DNA of 64,000 bases from Porphyrobacter sp. TH134. GTDB lineage: Bacteria > Pseudomonadota > Alphaproteobacteria > Sphingomonadales > Sphingomonadaceae. Shown piece after piece: positions 22,523-32,338 of this stretch (position 1 is the stretch's first letter; each line of letters starts with the position of its first letter). The stretch spans positions 62,001-126,000 of the forward strand of contig NZ_PKRO01000001.1 in assembly GCF_002855495.1 (NCBI RefSeq), given 5' to 3'. Made by a program: the position numbers and the translations under genes. A model generated the notes under the pieces. The model ran no database searches. It saw only the letters and a list, made by a program, of their open reading frames with translations, and was not told where the DNA came from.

Positions 22523-25027
22523 TTAGAACGCCAGGCGCAATGACGCTTGCACCGTCCGCCCATTGGCAGCGCGGGCAAAGCCGATCCCGTTGGCCGGAAC
22601 GCTCGCCTGATTGACCTCGAAAATGCCAAGCGTGTTGAACAGGTTCTGCGCGCTGAGGGTGAGCTGGAGGTTTTCAGCCGGTTGCACCTCAACATAGGCG
22701 CCCACTGTGGTGAAGCCGGGCATCCGCAGCAGATTGCTGTCCTGCGCGTAAGAGCCGGTGATCGTCACAATATTGGCGCCAGCCGCCACCTTGCCGAAAT
22801 CAACCTGCGGCACAGCGACGAACACCCAATCGGGCTGGTGGCGCGGTTCCTTGCCGGTCAGCGCGGCGTTGAGCCGGTCTTCGGTGATCTTGGCCTGCGT
22901 GTAAGTCGCCGCCAGCATCAGGTTGAAGACCCCGCGCGTGAAATTGCCTTCAAGCTCCACGCCCTCGGCCTTGTAGACCCGGTTGGTGGCATTGGCCGCA
23001 CCGTTGAGCACGTTCTTGTCTTCGGCCTCGACATGGAAGGCCGTGCCGTTGACCGTGATACCGCCTTTGCGCAGTTTGAAACCGCCTTCGATCTGCGTGA
23101 CGGCGTCTTCGCGGTCACCATTGGCAACACCGCCGGTCAGCGGATCGACCACCGGGGTGAACAGGATCTTGTCAGCATTGGCGCGCGCGCCCTTGCTGTA
23201 GCGGGCGAAGACCGAGAAAGCCTCAGCCACCCGGTAGTTCACCCCGCCCGAATAGCTGAGATAGCCGTAATCGTAATTCACCGGCGCCGGCCGATCGAGC
23301 GGCAGGAAGGCGGTGCGCGCTTCGGCCGGGTTGATCGCGCCGTCGCGGTTGAAGTCAAAGCTGGTGAGGCCCGGGCGCCCACCGCCCAAATCCGCGCCGA
23401 ACAGCTGGCCGCGCACCCGCCCGCTGTCATATCGCAAGCTGCCACCGATCGCGAGTTTGCCGACATGGAAATTGACCGAGCCATAGGGCGCCAGCACCCG
23501 GTAATCGACATCGAAGATGCGCCGGAACAGGCTGCTTTCACGGCCGAACGCGAAATAGCCGTTCAGGGTTTGCGGCTGGCCGGCAGCGCTGCGGATGTCG
23601 ACCTGCGCGGTCTGGCCGCCGCCTGCCGCATCGACATTCATCGCGGTGTGCAGCCAGGTGGTGTCAAGCTCCTGTGTGGCGAGATAAAGCCCGGCGGTGG
23701 TGGTCAGCTTTCCGCTGCTCAGATCCCACACCCGGCTGGCGCGCAGATCATTGGTGAAATTGTCGAGCGACTTGGCCTGCACGAAGCTGACAAAATACAG
23801 CGATGCAAGGCCGTTACCGTTGATCAGGCTGCCTGGCGCGATGACCTGTCCGGACAGCGGCCCGCTGGCGTAAGCGGCCGTAGCCCCCACCCCGCCCTGC
23901 GACGCGGCAAAGCCTGACACCGTGTTTGCCCGGCTCGGAAACATGCGGCTGAAATCGCCGCCATTTACGGCGTAACGCATTTTTTCGGTGATGGTCCAAT
24001 CACCCAGCTCGAACTGCGCTTCAAACCCGATCGAGCGGGACTTGGCGCTTTGCCCGGTGCTGATCGGCAGCGCGACGGGCTGGTTGTTGCGATCCAGCGT
24101 GATAACCGGGCCAAGGAAGGGCGAAAGGGTGGAATCGGTGCGCAGGTCGAAGCCTGCAAAGTTGCGAAACTGCGGATCCTCGTTCGTGCCGGTAATGTTG
24201 ACGAAATAGGGCGCAAAGGTGGGCGAGCGGTCGTCCAGCAGCTTGACATAGGCACGCACGAACCCGCCATCGAAGGTGCGGGTGATGTTCGCCTTGATCT
24301 GCCCGCCGCGCACACCTGTAAAGCCGATATCGCGCGGGCCTTCGCCGTGACGGTAGAACCCGCCGACATAGATCCGCGTGTTTTCACCCAGCTTCGCGCC
24401 GTAATCGAAATCGATCCGCTTTTCATCGAAGTCGAGCCCGCTGCTGACCTGCGCGCGGCCTCCTTCCTGCTCGCCCGTGCGCGAGATGATGTTGACGATC
24501 CCGCCCGGCGAATTGGAGGCAAAGGTTGACGCCGATCCGCCGCGGATCGTTTCGATCGCGCTCACGGTAAAGTCATTGCGCAGATAGACATCGGTGGCGA
24601 CATTGAAGAGATCGCCGAATTCCAGCACCGGCAGGCCGTCTTCCTGGAACTGCATGTATTTGGAACCACCCGCCGCCAGCGGCAGGCCGCGCACGGTGTA
24701 GTTGTTGTTGCCCTCGCCAATCCCGGTGGCGACCCGCAAGCCCGCCATGGTGCGCAGCACTTCCCCCAAGGGACGCGGGCCGAAGCGCTGGATATCATCG
24801 CCCTTGAGGGCGCTGGTCGAGGTCGCGCTGTCGAGCCTGTCACGGCCCTTGGCCATCCCGGTCGAGAAGATTTCAGCGGCAGGGGGTTTGGCTGCGACGG
24901 TCGCGGGCTGGGTATCGGCGGTGTCGGCAGCGCTATCGCTATCACGGCGCGCTTCATCTTCGGCCATCGCAGGCGCAGCCAGCGCCCCACTGGCGGCAAA
25001 CAGCAGAAGTGTGATCTTGAGTTTCAT
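22523..25027 (-). CDS. TonB-dependent outer-membrane receptor with an EF-hand-like loop
   Basis: 834 residues with a signal peptide (residues 1-22, ending APAMA), a plug domain (about 60-185; VLRTMAGLRVATG, TVRGLPLA, IRGGSASTFASNSPGGIVNIISR) and a beta-barrel ending in ASLRLAF. A 12-residue stretch at 558-569 (DFNRDGAINPAE) has D1, N3, D5, G6, I8 and E12, the canonical calcium-binding EF-hand loop pattern, inserted between barrel segments. Ligand unknown. GGGGGAG lies 7 bases before the ATG, and a strong terminator follows the gene. Confidence 0.92.
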   Translation of the reverse strand: MKLKITLLLFAASGALAAPAMAEDEARRDSDSAADTADTQPATVAAKPPAAEIFSTGMAKGRDRLDSATSTSALKGDDIQRFGPRPLGEVLRTMAGLRVATGIGEGNNNYTVRGLPLAAGGSKYMQFQEDGLPVLEFGDLFNVATDVYLRNDFTVSAIETIRGGSASTFASNSPGGIVNIISRTGEQEGGRAQVSSGLDFDEKRIDFDYGAKLGENTRIYVGGFYRHGEGPRDIGFTGVRGGQIKANITRTFDGGFVRAYVKLLDDRSPTFAPYFVNITGTNEDPQFRNFAGFDLRTDSTLSPFLGPVITLDRNNQPVALPISTGQSAKSRSIGFEAQFELGDWTITEKMRYAVNGGDFSRMFPSRANTVSGFAASQGGVGATAAYASGPLSGQVIAPGSLINGNGLASLYFVSFVQAKSLDNFTNDLRASRVWDLSSGKLTTTAGLYLATQELDTTWLHTAMNVDAAGGGQTAQVDIRSAAGQPQTLNGYFAFGRESSLFRRIFDVDYRVLAPYGSVNFHVGKLAIGGSLRYDSGRVRGQLFGADLGGGRPGLTSFDFNRDGAINPAEARTAFLPLDRPAPVNYDYGYLSYSGGVNYRVAEAFSVFARYSKGARANADKILFTPVVDPLTGGVANGDREDAVTQIEGGFKLRKGGITVNGTAFHVEAEDKNVLNGAANATNRVYKAEGVELEGNFTRGVFNLMLAATYTQAKITEDRLNAALTGKEPRHQPDWVFVAVPQVDFGKVAAGANIVTITGSYAQDSNLLRMPGFTTVGAYVEVQPAENLQLTLSAQNLFNTLGIFEVNQASVPANGIGFARAANGRTVQASLRLAF

Positions 25028-25154
25028 GACATGCTCCCCCCGTCATTGCCGACACTCCCTTCAGGTCGGCTTCTTCGAGTGCAGCTTGGTTGCTAACCTG
25101 CACGAATTGGCAGATGCGAAAGCGCCCCCTAGGGAATGACGCGGGGACGCGGGC

Positions 25155-26276
25155 CTATGCCAGCCCGCGCCAGTCGATCCATTCGCCATAGGGGTGACAG
25201 ATGGCGGCAAGGCGCGCGGTGCCCTGCATCGCGCCGCCATCCCATTCGGCAATTCTCAGTTCCACGGCCTGCCGATCCGCCCGCCATTCAATGCTGACCC
25301 GCGCGATCGGGCGATCCCGGCTGGCCCCAGCCGCCGCCGCAGCAGCGAAAGCGGCATCAATCGCGGCCCGTTCCGCCGCGTCGGCATATTGCAGCACCAT
25401 CGAATGGAACACCACGCGGCGCACGCCATCGCGCTGCGGCACGGCGAATTGGCCGTTGAGCCAATTGCTCGCCAGCCCCTTGTCGACCGTGGTGGGGTAT
25501 TTCAGCGCAAGACCGATCGCTGCCTCAAGCCGCGCCGCCCGCCCCATCTCTCCCGGCCAGACATAGGCCTTGAGGCTTTCACGGTCTGCGTCATCCGCGA
25601 CATTGAGCGGATGGAGATCAACCCCCCGCGCCCGCGTAACCGCAATCGCGCCGCGCGCTGCGGCGAGCCCGCGCCACTCCGGTTGCAGCAGCACCGGGCT
25701 TTCCGGCGCGCAAGCCGCCATTGTCCCCAGCTTCACGGCATAGCGGGGGAAATTCAGGTTGAGGCCTGCGCTCGCGCCCAGTTCCAGCACCTCGCATGGC
25801 AAAGCCCGTTCGCGTCCAAGCTCCAGCAGCGCGGCCACCAGCCCCGCAACGCGCAGGGTCTCGTTGGTCTGCGTGGGGTGCGCGAGCCAGCCGAGCAGTT
25901 CGCAGGCGTGGACATCAAGTGCCTCGGCGAGGGCTGCCTCAAGCCCAAAGGAAGACGGCCTCACACCGGCTTCGTAAAGCGCCCGCAGCACGCCTGGTTC
26001 GCGCCCCGCCAGCGCCAAGGCATGCAGCCCGGCGTTCAAACGAAAGATCACGCCATCATTCGCCAGATCCCCCGGCCAGTGTTCGACCGCGTCAAAGATC
26101 CCCTCCGCACCCGGCAACACCCGTGCCAGCGCATGCATCAACGCAGCCGCCAGCGGCTTGCCGAAATCTTCAGCTTTGCGCGCCTCGATCAGCAGCTGGT
26201 TGACCGCGCGCGAGGATGCCGGGATTGCGACCTGCGCTGCGGCAACCCAATCAGCCGGTTGATATAGAATGGTCAA
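25155..26276 (-). CDS. DUF2332 family protein
   Basis: 373 residues, the usual size of DUF2332 proteins. A family-typical N-terminus (YQPADWVAAAQ...SSRAVNQLL), then CEVLELGASAGLNLNF, which resembles a Rossmann-type methyltransferase motif I, and late motifs RVVFHSMVLQY and VSIEWRADRQAVELRI. The biochemical role is unknown; a SAM-binding fold is suggested by the GASAG loop. The most probable start is TTG 26276, preceded on that strand by GAGGCGGAG, because no ATG occurs before residue 47. Confidence 0.85.
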   Translation of the reverse strand: MTILYQPADWVAAAQVAIPASSRAVNQLLIEARKAEDFGKPLAAALMHALARVLPGAEGIFDAVEHWPGDLANDGVIFRLNAGLHALALAGREPGVLRALYEAGVRPSSFGLEAALAEALDVHACELLGWLAHPTQTNETLRVAGLVAALLELGRERALPCEVLELGASAGLNLNFPRYAVKLGTMAACAPESPVLLQPEWRGLAAARGAIAVTRARGVDLHPLNVADDADRESLKAYVWPGEMGRAARLEAAIGLALKYPTTVDKGLASNWLNGQFAVPQRDGVRRVVFHSMVLQYADAAERAAIDAAFAAAAAAGASRDRPIARVSIEWRADRQAVELRIAEWDGGAMQGTARLAAICHPYGEWIDWRGLA

Positions 26277-26415
26277 AAGCTCCGCCTCGTGTCGCTGTAA
26301 CAGCCGACCTGCCTAAAGCCTGCGCACCAACACTATCTCCCGCCGCGCTAGGTGAAATCGCGCAGCAGCGGCCCACGCCGGCCCTGCGTAGCATTACCGA
26401 TCCGGGATCAGCGGC

Positions 26416-26423
26416 ATGGTTAA
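26416..26423 (-). promoter_or_regulatory. CtrA half-site TTAACCAT upstream of the chemotaxis operon
   Basis: TTAACCAT on the minus strand matches the conserved CtrA half-site. It lies about 88 bases before the first receptor start, inside the 234-base gap (26277-26510) that separates DUF2332 from the chemotaxis genes. A single half-site of eight bases can occur by chance, so this is a weak call. Confidence 0.35.
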
Positions 26424-26510
26424 ATTGGTCCGGACTATCGCCATGCTCCGAATTGCTTGAAATGCCGCCGGGCGCACGTCTCCGGTCTGGCATGTGAGGA
26501 CACGAGAGCC

Positions 26511-28283
26511 ATGCTTGACCGGATGAACATTCCCCGCCGCCTCGGATTTGCCTTTGTGGTGCTGAACGTGGTGGCTGCGACTGTGATGATTGCGTGCGGG
26601 ATCAGCCTTGCGATGATCTCGTCTGTCACGGCGCGCAACACCGAAAGCCAAGCGATCCTGGCGAATGTTCTCGGCCTGGAGACGGCCTTGCTGCGCCAGA
26701 ACAGCCAGCTGCGCGGATATCTGGTGACCGGCGATAACAGCTATCTCAAATCCTATTACGAAGGCCGCGACGATTACGACCGGATGTCAGCAGAGCTGGA
26801 ACAGCAACTTGCCGAACCCGAGCTTCAGGAAAAAGTCCGGGTCAGCCGCGCCGAAACGCTCAAGTGGCGGCGCGACTGGGGTGACAAATATGTCGGCGTG
26901 GTCAAATCAGGCAATCGCGACGGCGCGCAGGAGGCGATCCGCCGGGCGGGCAAGCGGGTGCTGGTCAGCGATGCGGTGAATCCGCTGCGCGACATCCGCG
27001 ATGCGCAGCACGAAGCCATCGAAAGCCAGAGCGAGCGGCAGGCCAATGTCATTATGGCGGCATGGATTGCGCTGGGTCTGGGCGCGGCGATCCTGATCGG
27101 ACTGGCTCTGGTGCTGGCGCGCGGACTGGCCCGGTCTATCGCCAAGCCGATCGGGGCGCTGACGCAGGCGGTGACCGATCTGTCGCGCGGCGCCACCGAT
27201 GTTGCCGTGCCGGGCACCGAACGCACCGACGAACTCGGCGCGATGGCGCAGGCGATGCTGGTCTTCCGCGATGCCGCAATCGAACGCCAGCGCGCCGTGG
27301 CCGAGCGTGAGGATGCCGTCGCCCGGATCGGCCAGCATTTGGCAGCAGTCGCCCATTCCGACCTGACCGTGCGGCTCAACGGAATGCCCGAAGCCTTCCA
27401 ATCGCTCGCCAACGATTTCAACGGCGCGATGGAACGGCTGTGTCAGGCCATGAGCACGGTCAATGAAAGCATCGGCTCGATCAATCTGACCTCGGGCGAA
27501 ATCGAACATGCGATGACCGATCTAGCCAGCCGCAGCGAAGATCAGGCCTCGCGCTTGCAACTGTCTTCCAGCACCATGACCAGCCTGACGGTCAATATCG
27601 AGCAGAACGCCAGCCTTGCCATCGGGGTCAGCGGATCGATGCGCGATGCACGCCAAGAGGCGGAAACCGGCGGCGAGGTGGTGGGCCGTGCGATCCAGGC
27701 GATGGGCCAGATCGAAACCGCCAGCGTCGAAATCTCCGAGATCACCGCGATGATCGACAATATCGCCTTCCAGACCAATCTGCTGGCGCTCAACGCCGGG
27801 GTCGAAGCGGCCCGGGCGGGCGAGGCAGGAAAAGGCTTTTCGGTCGTCGCCTCGGAAGTGCGCGCCTTGTCGATGCGCGCAACCGAAGCGGCCAGCGAGA
27901 TCAAGAAGCGTGTGGATGCCGTCAACGGCCACGTCCAGACCGGCGTGTCGCTGGTCAACGAGACCGGATCGGCCTTGCAAACGATCATCGCCCGTGTGGG
28001 CGAAGTCACTGAGGCCGTCACGCGCATCGCCGATGCCGTGAGCGAGCAAAGCGTCGCGCTGCGCCGCGTCAATGAAACCATCAGCGCCATGGACAAGATG
28101 ACCCAGCAGAATGCTGCGATGGTCGAAGAAACCAATGCCGCCACCAAGAACCTGAACCACGAAGCGCGCCAGCTGGCGACCACCTTCGCAGGCTTCCGGA
28201 TCAGTCAGGATCATGGCGGGCAGACCGGTTGGGACAACCCGGCCCCATCCCGGACAAGTCCCCGCCGCCCACTCGCGGCCTGA
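26511..28283 (+). CDS. Methyl-accepting chemotaxis protein with CHASE3-like sensor
   Basis: 590 residues from ATG 26511. First membrane helix about 11-36; a periplasmic helical domain with [18 protein letters not shown] (about 68-85), the hallmark of CHASE3; second membrane helix about 180-205; a HAMP linker; and an MA signalling domain whose hairpin tip ([26 protein letters not shown], in shorter pieces) sits at about 418-443. The C-terminus (SPRRPLAA) has no CheR-docking pentapeptide. First gene of the chemotaxis cluster. The 54-base upstream extension of the frame lacks a good ribosome site. Confidence 0.93.
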   Translation: MLDRMNIPRRLGFAFVVLNVVAATVMIACGISLAMISSVTARNTESQAILANVLGLETALLRQNSQLRGYLVTGDNSYLKSYYEGRDDYDRMSAELEQQLAEPELQEKVRVSRAETLKWRRDWGDKYVGVVKSGNRDGAQEAIRRAGKRVLVSDAVNPLRDIRDAQHEAIESQSERQANVIMAAWIALGLGAAILIGLALVLARGLARSIAKPIGALTQAVTDLSRGATDVAVPGTERTDELGAMAQAMLVFRDAAIERQRAVAEREDAVARIGQHLAAVAHSDLTVRLNGMPEAFQSLANDFNGAMERLCQAMSTVNESIGSINLTSGEIEHAMTDLASRSEDQASRLQLSSSTMTSLTVNIEQNASLAIGVSGSMRDARQEAETGGEVVGRAIQAMGQIETASVEISEITAMIDNIAFQTNLLALNAGVEAARAGEAGKGFSVVASEVRALSMRATEAASEIKKRVDAVNGHVQTGVSLVNETGSALQTIIARVGEVTEAVTRIADAVSEQSVALRRVNETISAMDKMTQQNAAMVEETNAATKNLNHEARQLATTFAGFRISQDHGGQTGWDNPAPSRTSPRRPLAA

Positions 28284-28367
28284 GATCAACCCTAAGGGCT
28301 TGCTCATAGGCCTTGCGCAAACCGCCTTTCAGACGCCGCCCATACAACAATGAATCATATCGCCTCC

Positions 28368-28372
28368 AAGGA
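28368..28372 (+). promoter_or_regulatory. Ribosome binding site deciding the start of the second receptor gene (AAGGA)
   Basis: AAGGA lies 7 bases before ATG 28380, favouring it over the in-frame ATG at 28350, which has no such site. Confidence 0.55.
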
Positions 28373-28379
28373 CTTCGCC

Positions 28380-29870
28380 ATGATCATCTGGTTCAAAAAG
28401 CACGCTCCGATCCGCCGCAAGTTCACGGTGATGGTGGCAACGACCGGCGCGATTGGCGCCGCAAACTTGCTGGGCGCTGTCATGGTCATGCTGGATTTCA
28501 TGAGCCCGGTGGCAGCGGTGTTTGTCACACTGGTCACCTTGCTTGGGTCAACGGCAATGATGCTGGCCGCCAAGGAAATGATTGCCGCCCCCTATGTCGA
28601 TACCGTGGTGCGGATGGAGAAACTGGCAGCAGGCGATCTTAACGCGCCGATCGCGCACACCGATCACAGCGATTGCGTGGGCCGGATGACCAAGGCGATG
28701 TCGACCTTCCGCGAAAACGCAGTGCGCCTTGATGAGGCCAAGGCCGATCAGTCGAACGTGGTGGTTGAAACCCTAAGCGCGGCGCTTGATCGGTTGGCAC
28801 AGGGCGATTTGACGCATCGCATCACGCAGATGCCATCGGGCGAGCATGTTCGGTTGCAGGATGCTTTCAATGCTTCGGTTGCCAAACTCGAAACCATGAT
28901 CGGCGCCGTGCGCGCCACCGCAGGCGGGGTGCGCACCAGCTCGGACGAAATCCGCGCAGCATCCGAAGACCTCGCCCTGCGCAACGAGCAGCAGGCAGCA
29001 AGCCTTGAAGAAACCGCCGCGTCAGTCGGCGAAGCCACTGGGCTGACGCGCAAGTCGGCCGAAAACGCCGTCGCGGCCCGAAGCGCCATCGCCCAAACCC
29101 ATGCCCGCGCCACCGAAGGCGGGGCGGTGGTCAGCAAGGCGGTCGCAGCGATGGGCGCGATCGAGCAATCGGCAAAGGAAATCACGCAGATCATCGCCGT
29201 GATCGACGGGATCGCGTTCCAGACCAACCTGCTGGCGCTGAACGCCGGGGTCGAGGCTGCGCGTGCCGGCGAAGCGGGCAAGGGCTTTGCCGTGGTCGCC
29301 AACGAAGTGCGCGCGCTGGCCCAGCGAAGCGCCGAGGCCGCGCGCGACATCAAGGCGCTGATCGACAAGTCGACCGCCCATGTCGGCGATGGGGTCAGCC
29401 TGGTGGGCGAAACCGGAACACTGCTTGCCGAGATCGTGGGTCAGGTCGGAGCGGTCACGCAGCAGGTCAACGAAATCGCCGAAACCACCGCCTCGCAGGC
29501 GAGCAACCTCGAACAGGTCAATATCGCGGTCGGCACCATCGACCGGATGACCCAGCAGAACGCGGCCATGGTCGAACAGTCGACAGCCGCCACCCGCAGC
29601 CTGTCAAGCGAAGCCCAGCGGCTGGGCGAGCTGGTCGCGCAGTTTCGGGTGAGTGCGAGCGGACAGCCAGCCGCGACCTTCGCCCCGCCCGCCCCCACGC
29701 CGGCAATCGCGCCGCCGCCAGCGCGTATCGCCGCTGCGCCAGCCGCGCGCAAAGCGCCCGCGCGCAAGGTTTCCGCCGCGCCGAAGGTGACCGGCAATCT
29801 GGCCCGCAAGCCTGCACCCGCTCCAGCGCCCACCACGCACATTGATGAGGATGACTGGAGCGAGTTCTAG
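28380..29870 (+). CDS. Methyl-accepting chemotaxis protein ending in a DWSEF docking motif
   Basis: 496 residues from ATG 28380. Two membrane helices close together (about 14-37 and 42-66) leave almost no periplasmic domain, so the ligand is probably sensed in or near the membrane or by an interacting protein. A HAMP region and a second HAMP-like repeat (LAQGDLTHRI) lead to an MA domain with the conserved tip. After it comes a long Ala/Pro-rich linker of about 60 residues and the C-terminal DWSEF, which fits the xWxxF rule of the CheR/CheB-binding pentapeptide. Alone among the four receptors here it has such a tether, so it may serve as methylation hub. Confidence 0.93.
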   Translation: MIIWFKKHAPIRRKFTVMVATTGAIGAANLLGAVMVMLDFMSPVAAVFVTLVTLLGSTAMMLAAKEMIAAPYVDTVVRMEKLAAGDLNAPIAHTDHSDCVGRMTKAMSTFRENAVRLDEAKADQSNVVVETLSAALDRLAQGDLTHRITQMPSGEHVRLQDAFNASVAKLETMIGAVRATAGGVRTSSDEIRAASEDLALRNEQQAASLEETAASVGEATGLTRKSAENAVAARSAIAQTHARATEGGAVVSKAVAAMGAIEQSAKEITQIIAVIDGIAFQTNLLALNAGVEAARAGEAGKGFAVVANEVRALAQRSAEAARDIKALIDKSTAHVGDGVSLVGETGTLLAEIVGQVGAVTQQVNEIAETTASQASNLEQVNIAVGTIDRMTQQNAAMVEQSTAATRSLSSEAQRLGELVAQFRVSASGQPAATFAPPAPTPAIAPPPARIAAAPAARKAPARKVSAAPKVTGNLARKPAPAPAPTTHIDEDDWSEF

Positions 29871-29945
29871 ACCCGGCTCTGACCCTCGCCAGCCGCCGCC
29901 TGGCCCCCGCCAACCCATCCGCAAGTCTGCACAAGGCCCGCACCG

Positions 29946-30203
29946 ATGATCACTTTGCCCCCCCTTTGCGACCGCAGCGCTGCCGCAGCGCTCCTTCCCG
30001 AATTCGCAGAGTCGCTCGGGCCTGCGCCGCTCGCGGTTGATGCCAGCAAGGTCGAAAAAATCGGTCAGGCAATGTTGCAACTGCTGGTCTCGGCCGCGCG
30101 CAGCGAGGGCGGGATCGCGATCCATCGCCCCAGCAGCGCGTTTACCGCAGCGCTTTGCCTGACCGGGCTTGACCATATCGTGATCGAAGGTGTGGCAGCA
30201 TGA
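29946..30203 (+). CDS. Small STAS-domain protein
   Basis: 85 residues. LAVDASKVEKIGQAMLQLLVSAAR is the central strand-helix of a STAS domain (as in anti-sigma-factor antagonists). In the position where SpoIIAA-like proteins carry the phosphorylatable Ser (DSSG) this protein has IGQAM, so control by Ser phosphorylation is unlikely. STAS proteins of this kind occur at the head of some chemotaxis clusters, where their role is unknown. Its stop overlaps the cheA start (ATGA at 30200-30203), implying stoichiometric production with CheA. Confidence 0.8.
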   Translation: MITLPPLCDRSAAAALLPEFAESLGPAPLAVDASKVEKIGQAMLQLLVSAARSEGGIAIHRPSSAFTAALCLTGLDHIVIEGVAA

Positions 30204-32335
30204 CCGAAGACGATATCAAGCAGATCTTCTTCGTCGAATGCGAAGAATCGCTCGAAGCGGCCGAGGCTGGCCTTGCCGCCTGCCGCGAAGGCACCCACGA
30301 CGCTGAAACGATCAATGCAATTTTCCGCGCGGTCCATTCCATCAAGGGCGGTGCCGGGGCGTTCGGACACACGGCGCTGGCGGCCTACACCCACGGTTTC
30401 GAAAACCTGCTCGGCGAAATCCGCGAAGGCCTGGTGCCGCTGGAGCCAGCGCTGGTTGATCTGTTGCTGCTGGCGCTGGATTGCTTGCGCGACCATGTCG
30501 AGGCCGCGCGCGGCGATGGCACAGCGCCCGATGATGCCGAACTGCTGGCCCGGCTGGAAGCTGCCCAAGCAGGCGGCGCGGGAGCGGATGCCGCACCTCG
30601 GGTGGCGGCCGAAGCTGCAACAGAGTCTCCGACTGCGGCACCGGCGTTCGACGATCTTGACGCCTTGCTCAACGAATTGTCGGCCCCCGCGCCAGCGCCA
30701 GCCCCCGACATGCCAGACACGTGGCTGGTCCACATCCGGCCCCACGCCGGTGCCATGACCAAGGGAAGCGAGCCGCTGCTGTGGCTGCGCGAGCTCACCG
30801 ATCTGGGCGGCCTTTGCGAGGCGTGTGACCTTTCCGCGATCCCCACCATCGAGCGTCTGCTGATTGAAGAAGGCTATCTTGGCTGGACGTTCCGAATGCC
30901 CGCCGATGTGACGCGGGCCAGCGTGGCCGAAATCTTCGACTTTGTCGGCGATGATGTCGCCATTGCCTATGGGCCGGACGGCACCATGCCGCCCTCGCGC
31001 ACAGCACCGCCGCCAGCAGCGCAACCCGACAGCGACCCGGTCAAAGCGCCGGTCAAGCCGCAGGCCACGACCGGAGCCGCGCCGCCTCCGCCCCAAGCCC
31101 CTGTGGCCGCCGCCGCAACAGCAGCCGCAGCCGCAGCGCCCGCGACTCAATCGGTCCGGATCGATCTGAAGAAGCTCGACATGCTGATCGACGGGGTGGG
31201 CGAGCTGGTGATTGCGCAGGCCATGCTGGCCCAGCGCCTGACGAATGAGAACCTCGCCCATATCGAGGAGCTGGCGCTGATTGACGGTCTGGTGCGCGAC
31301 ATCCAGGAACACGCCATGGCCTTCCGCGCCCAGCCCATCAGCTCGGTGTTCGGGCGCGTTCCTCGCCTGCTGCGCGAGCTTGGCGGAAGCACCGGCAAGC
31401 ATGTGAAGCTGGAAGTGATGGGCGAGACGACGGAACTCGACAAGACAGTGATCGAGCGTCTGTCGGAGCCGATGACGCACCTGATCCGCAATGCGGTCGA
31501 TCACGGCATCGAACCGCCCGAAGAACGCCGCGCCGCAGGCAAGGACCCCGAAGGCACGCTGACCCTGTCAGCCGAACAGAAAGCCGGACGGATCATCATC
31601 CGCATCGCCGACGACGGGCGCGGGATCGACCGCGACCGGGTGCTCGCCAAAGCCATCTCCAACGGGCTGATCGCGCCTGAAGCGCAGCTTTCCGATGACG
31701 ATATCAACCAGCTGATCTTCGCTCCCGGTTTTTCCACCGCCGCGCAGGTCTCGAACATTTCGGGGCGCGGCGTGGGCATGGATGTCGTCAAGCAGAACGT
31801 GAAAGAACTGGGCGGCCGCATCACCATCGAAAGCACGCCCGGCAAGGGCACCACCTTTGCGCTGGCGCTGCCGCTGACACTGGCAATTTCGGACGGGATG
31901 ATTGTGCAGGTGGGCGATCAGTCGCTGGTGATCCCGCTGACCCATGTCATCGAGAGCCTGCGTCCTACGCCGGCTGATGTGAAAGGCATGGGCACCCGGG
32001 CGCAGATGCTCAACGCGCGCGGCAGCTTTGTGCCCATCGTGCCGCTGGGCGTCATGACCGGTGCCAATGATGCGGTCAGCAATCCGTGCGAAGGCGTGCT
32101 GGTGCTGGTCGAAACCGAAGGCCATGGCCGGGCGGCGCTGCTGGTCGATACCATCACCGATCAGCGCCAGTTCGTGATCAAGGTGCTGGATGCGCATTAC
32201 CGCCAGATTGACAGCGTCGCGGGCGCAACGATCCTGGGCAATGGCAAGGTCGCGCTGATTGTCGATGTCGATTTTATCGCCAGCGCCGCTGCGCGCACCG
32301 GGACCGGTGCTGCTGCGCTCGCGGCCGCGGCCTGA
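30200..32335 (+). CDS. cheA: Chemotaxis sensor histidine kinase
   Basis: 711 residues with all CheA modules: HPt with phospho-accepting H46 in AVHSIKGGAG; a Pro/Ala-rich linker and a P2-like segment (about 175-250); a dimerisation helix pair (about 320-380); the ATPase core with N box HLIRNAVDHG, G1 DDGRGID and G2 SGRGVGMDVVK; and a C-terminal CheW-like P5 domain (about 560-690). It autophosphorylates in receptor arrays and passes phosphate to CheY and CheB. Starts within the STAS gene stop; cheR follows after 3 bases. Confidence 0.97.
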   Translation: MTEDDIKQIFFVECEESLEAAEAGLAACREGTHDAETINAIFRAVHSIKGGAGAFGHTALAAYTHGFENLLGEIREGLVPLEPALVDLLLLALDCLRDHVEAARGDGTAPDDAELLARLEAAQAGGAGADAAPRVAAEAATESPTAAPAFDDLDALLNELSAPAPAPAPDMPDTWLVHIRPHAGAMTKGSEPLLWLRELTDLGGLCEACDLSAIPTIERLLIEEGYLGWTFRMPADVTRASVAEIFDFVGDDVAIAYGPDGTMPPSRTAPPPAAQPDSDPVKAPVKPQATTGAAPPPPQAPVAAAATAAAAAAPATQSVRIDLKKLDMLIDGVGELVIAQAMLAQRLTNENLAHIEELALIDGLVRDIQEHAMAFRAQPISSVFGRVPRLLRELGGSTGKHVKLEVMGETTELDKTVIERLSEPMTHLIRNAVDHGIEPPEERRAAGKDPEGTLTLSAEQKAGRIIIRIADDGRGIDRDRVLAKAISNGLIAPEAQLSDDDINQLIFAPGFSTAAQVSNISGRGVGMDVVKQNVKELGGRITIESTPGKGTTFALALPLTLAISDGMIVQVGDQSLVIPLTHVIESLRPTPADVKGMGTRAQMLNARGSFVPIVPLGVMTGANDAVSNPCEGVLVLVETEGHGRAALLVDTITDQRQFVIKVLDAHYRQIDSVAGATILGNGKVALIVDVDFIASAAARTGTGAAALAAAA

Positions 32336-32338
32336 CCC

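Noticed and set aside
28284..28379. Possible terminator between the first two receptor genes
   Set aside because: The AAGGGC/GGCCTT arms are imperfect and there is no T-tract on either strand.
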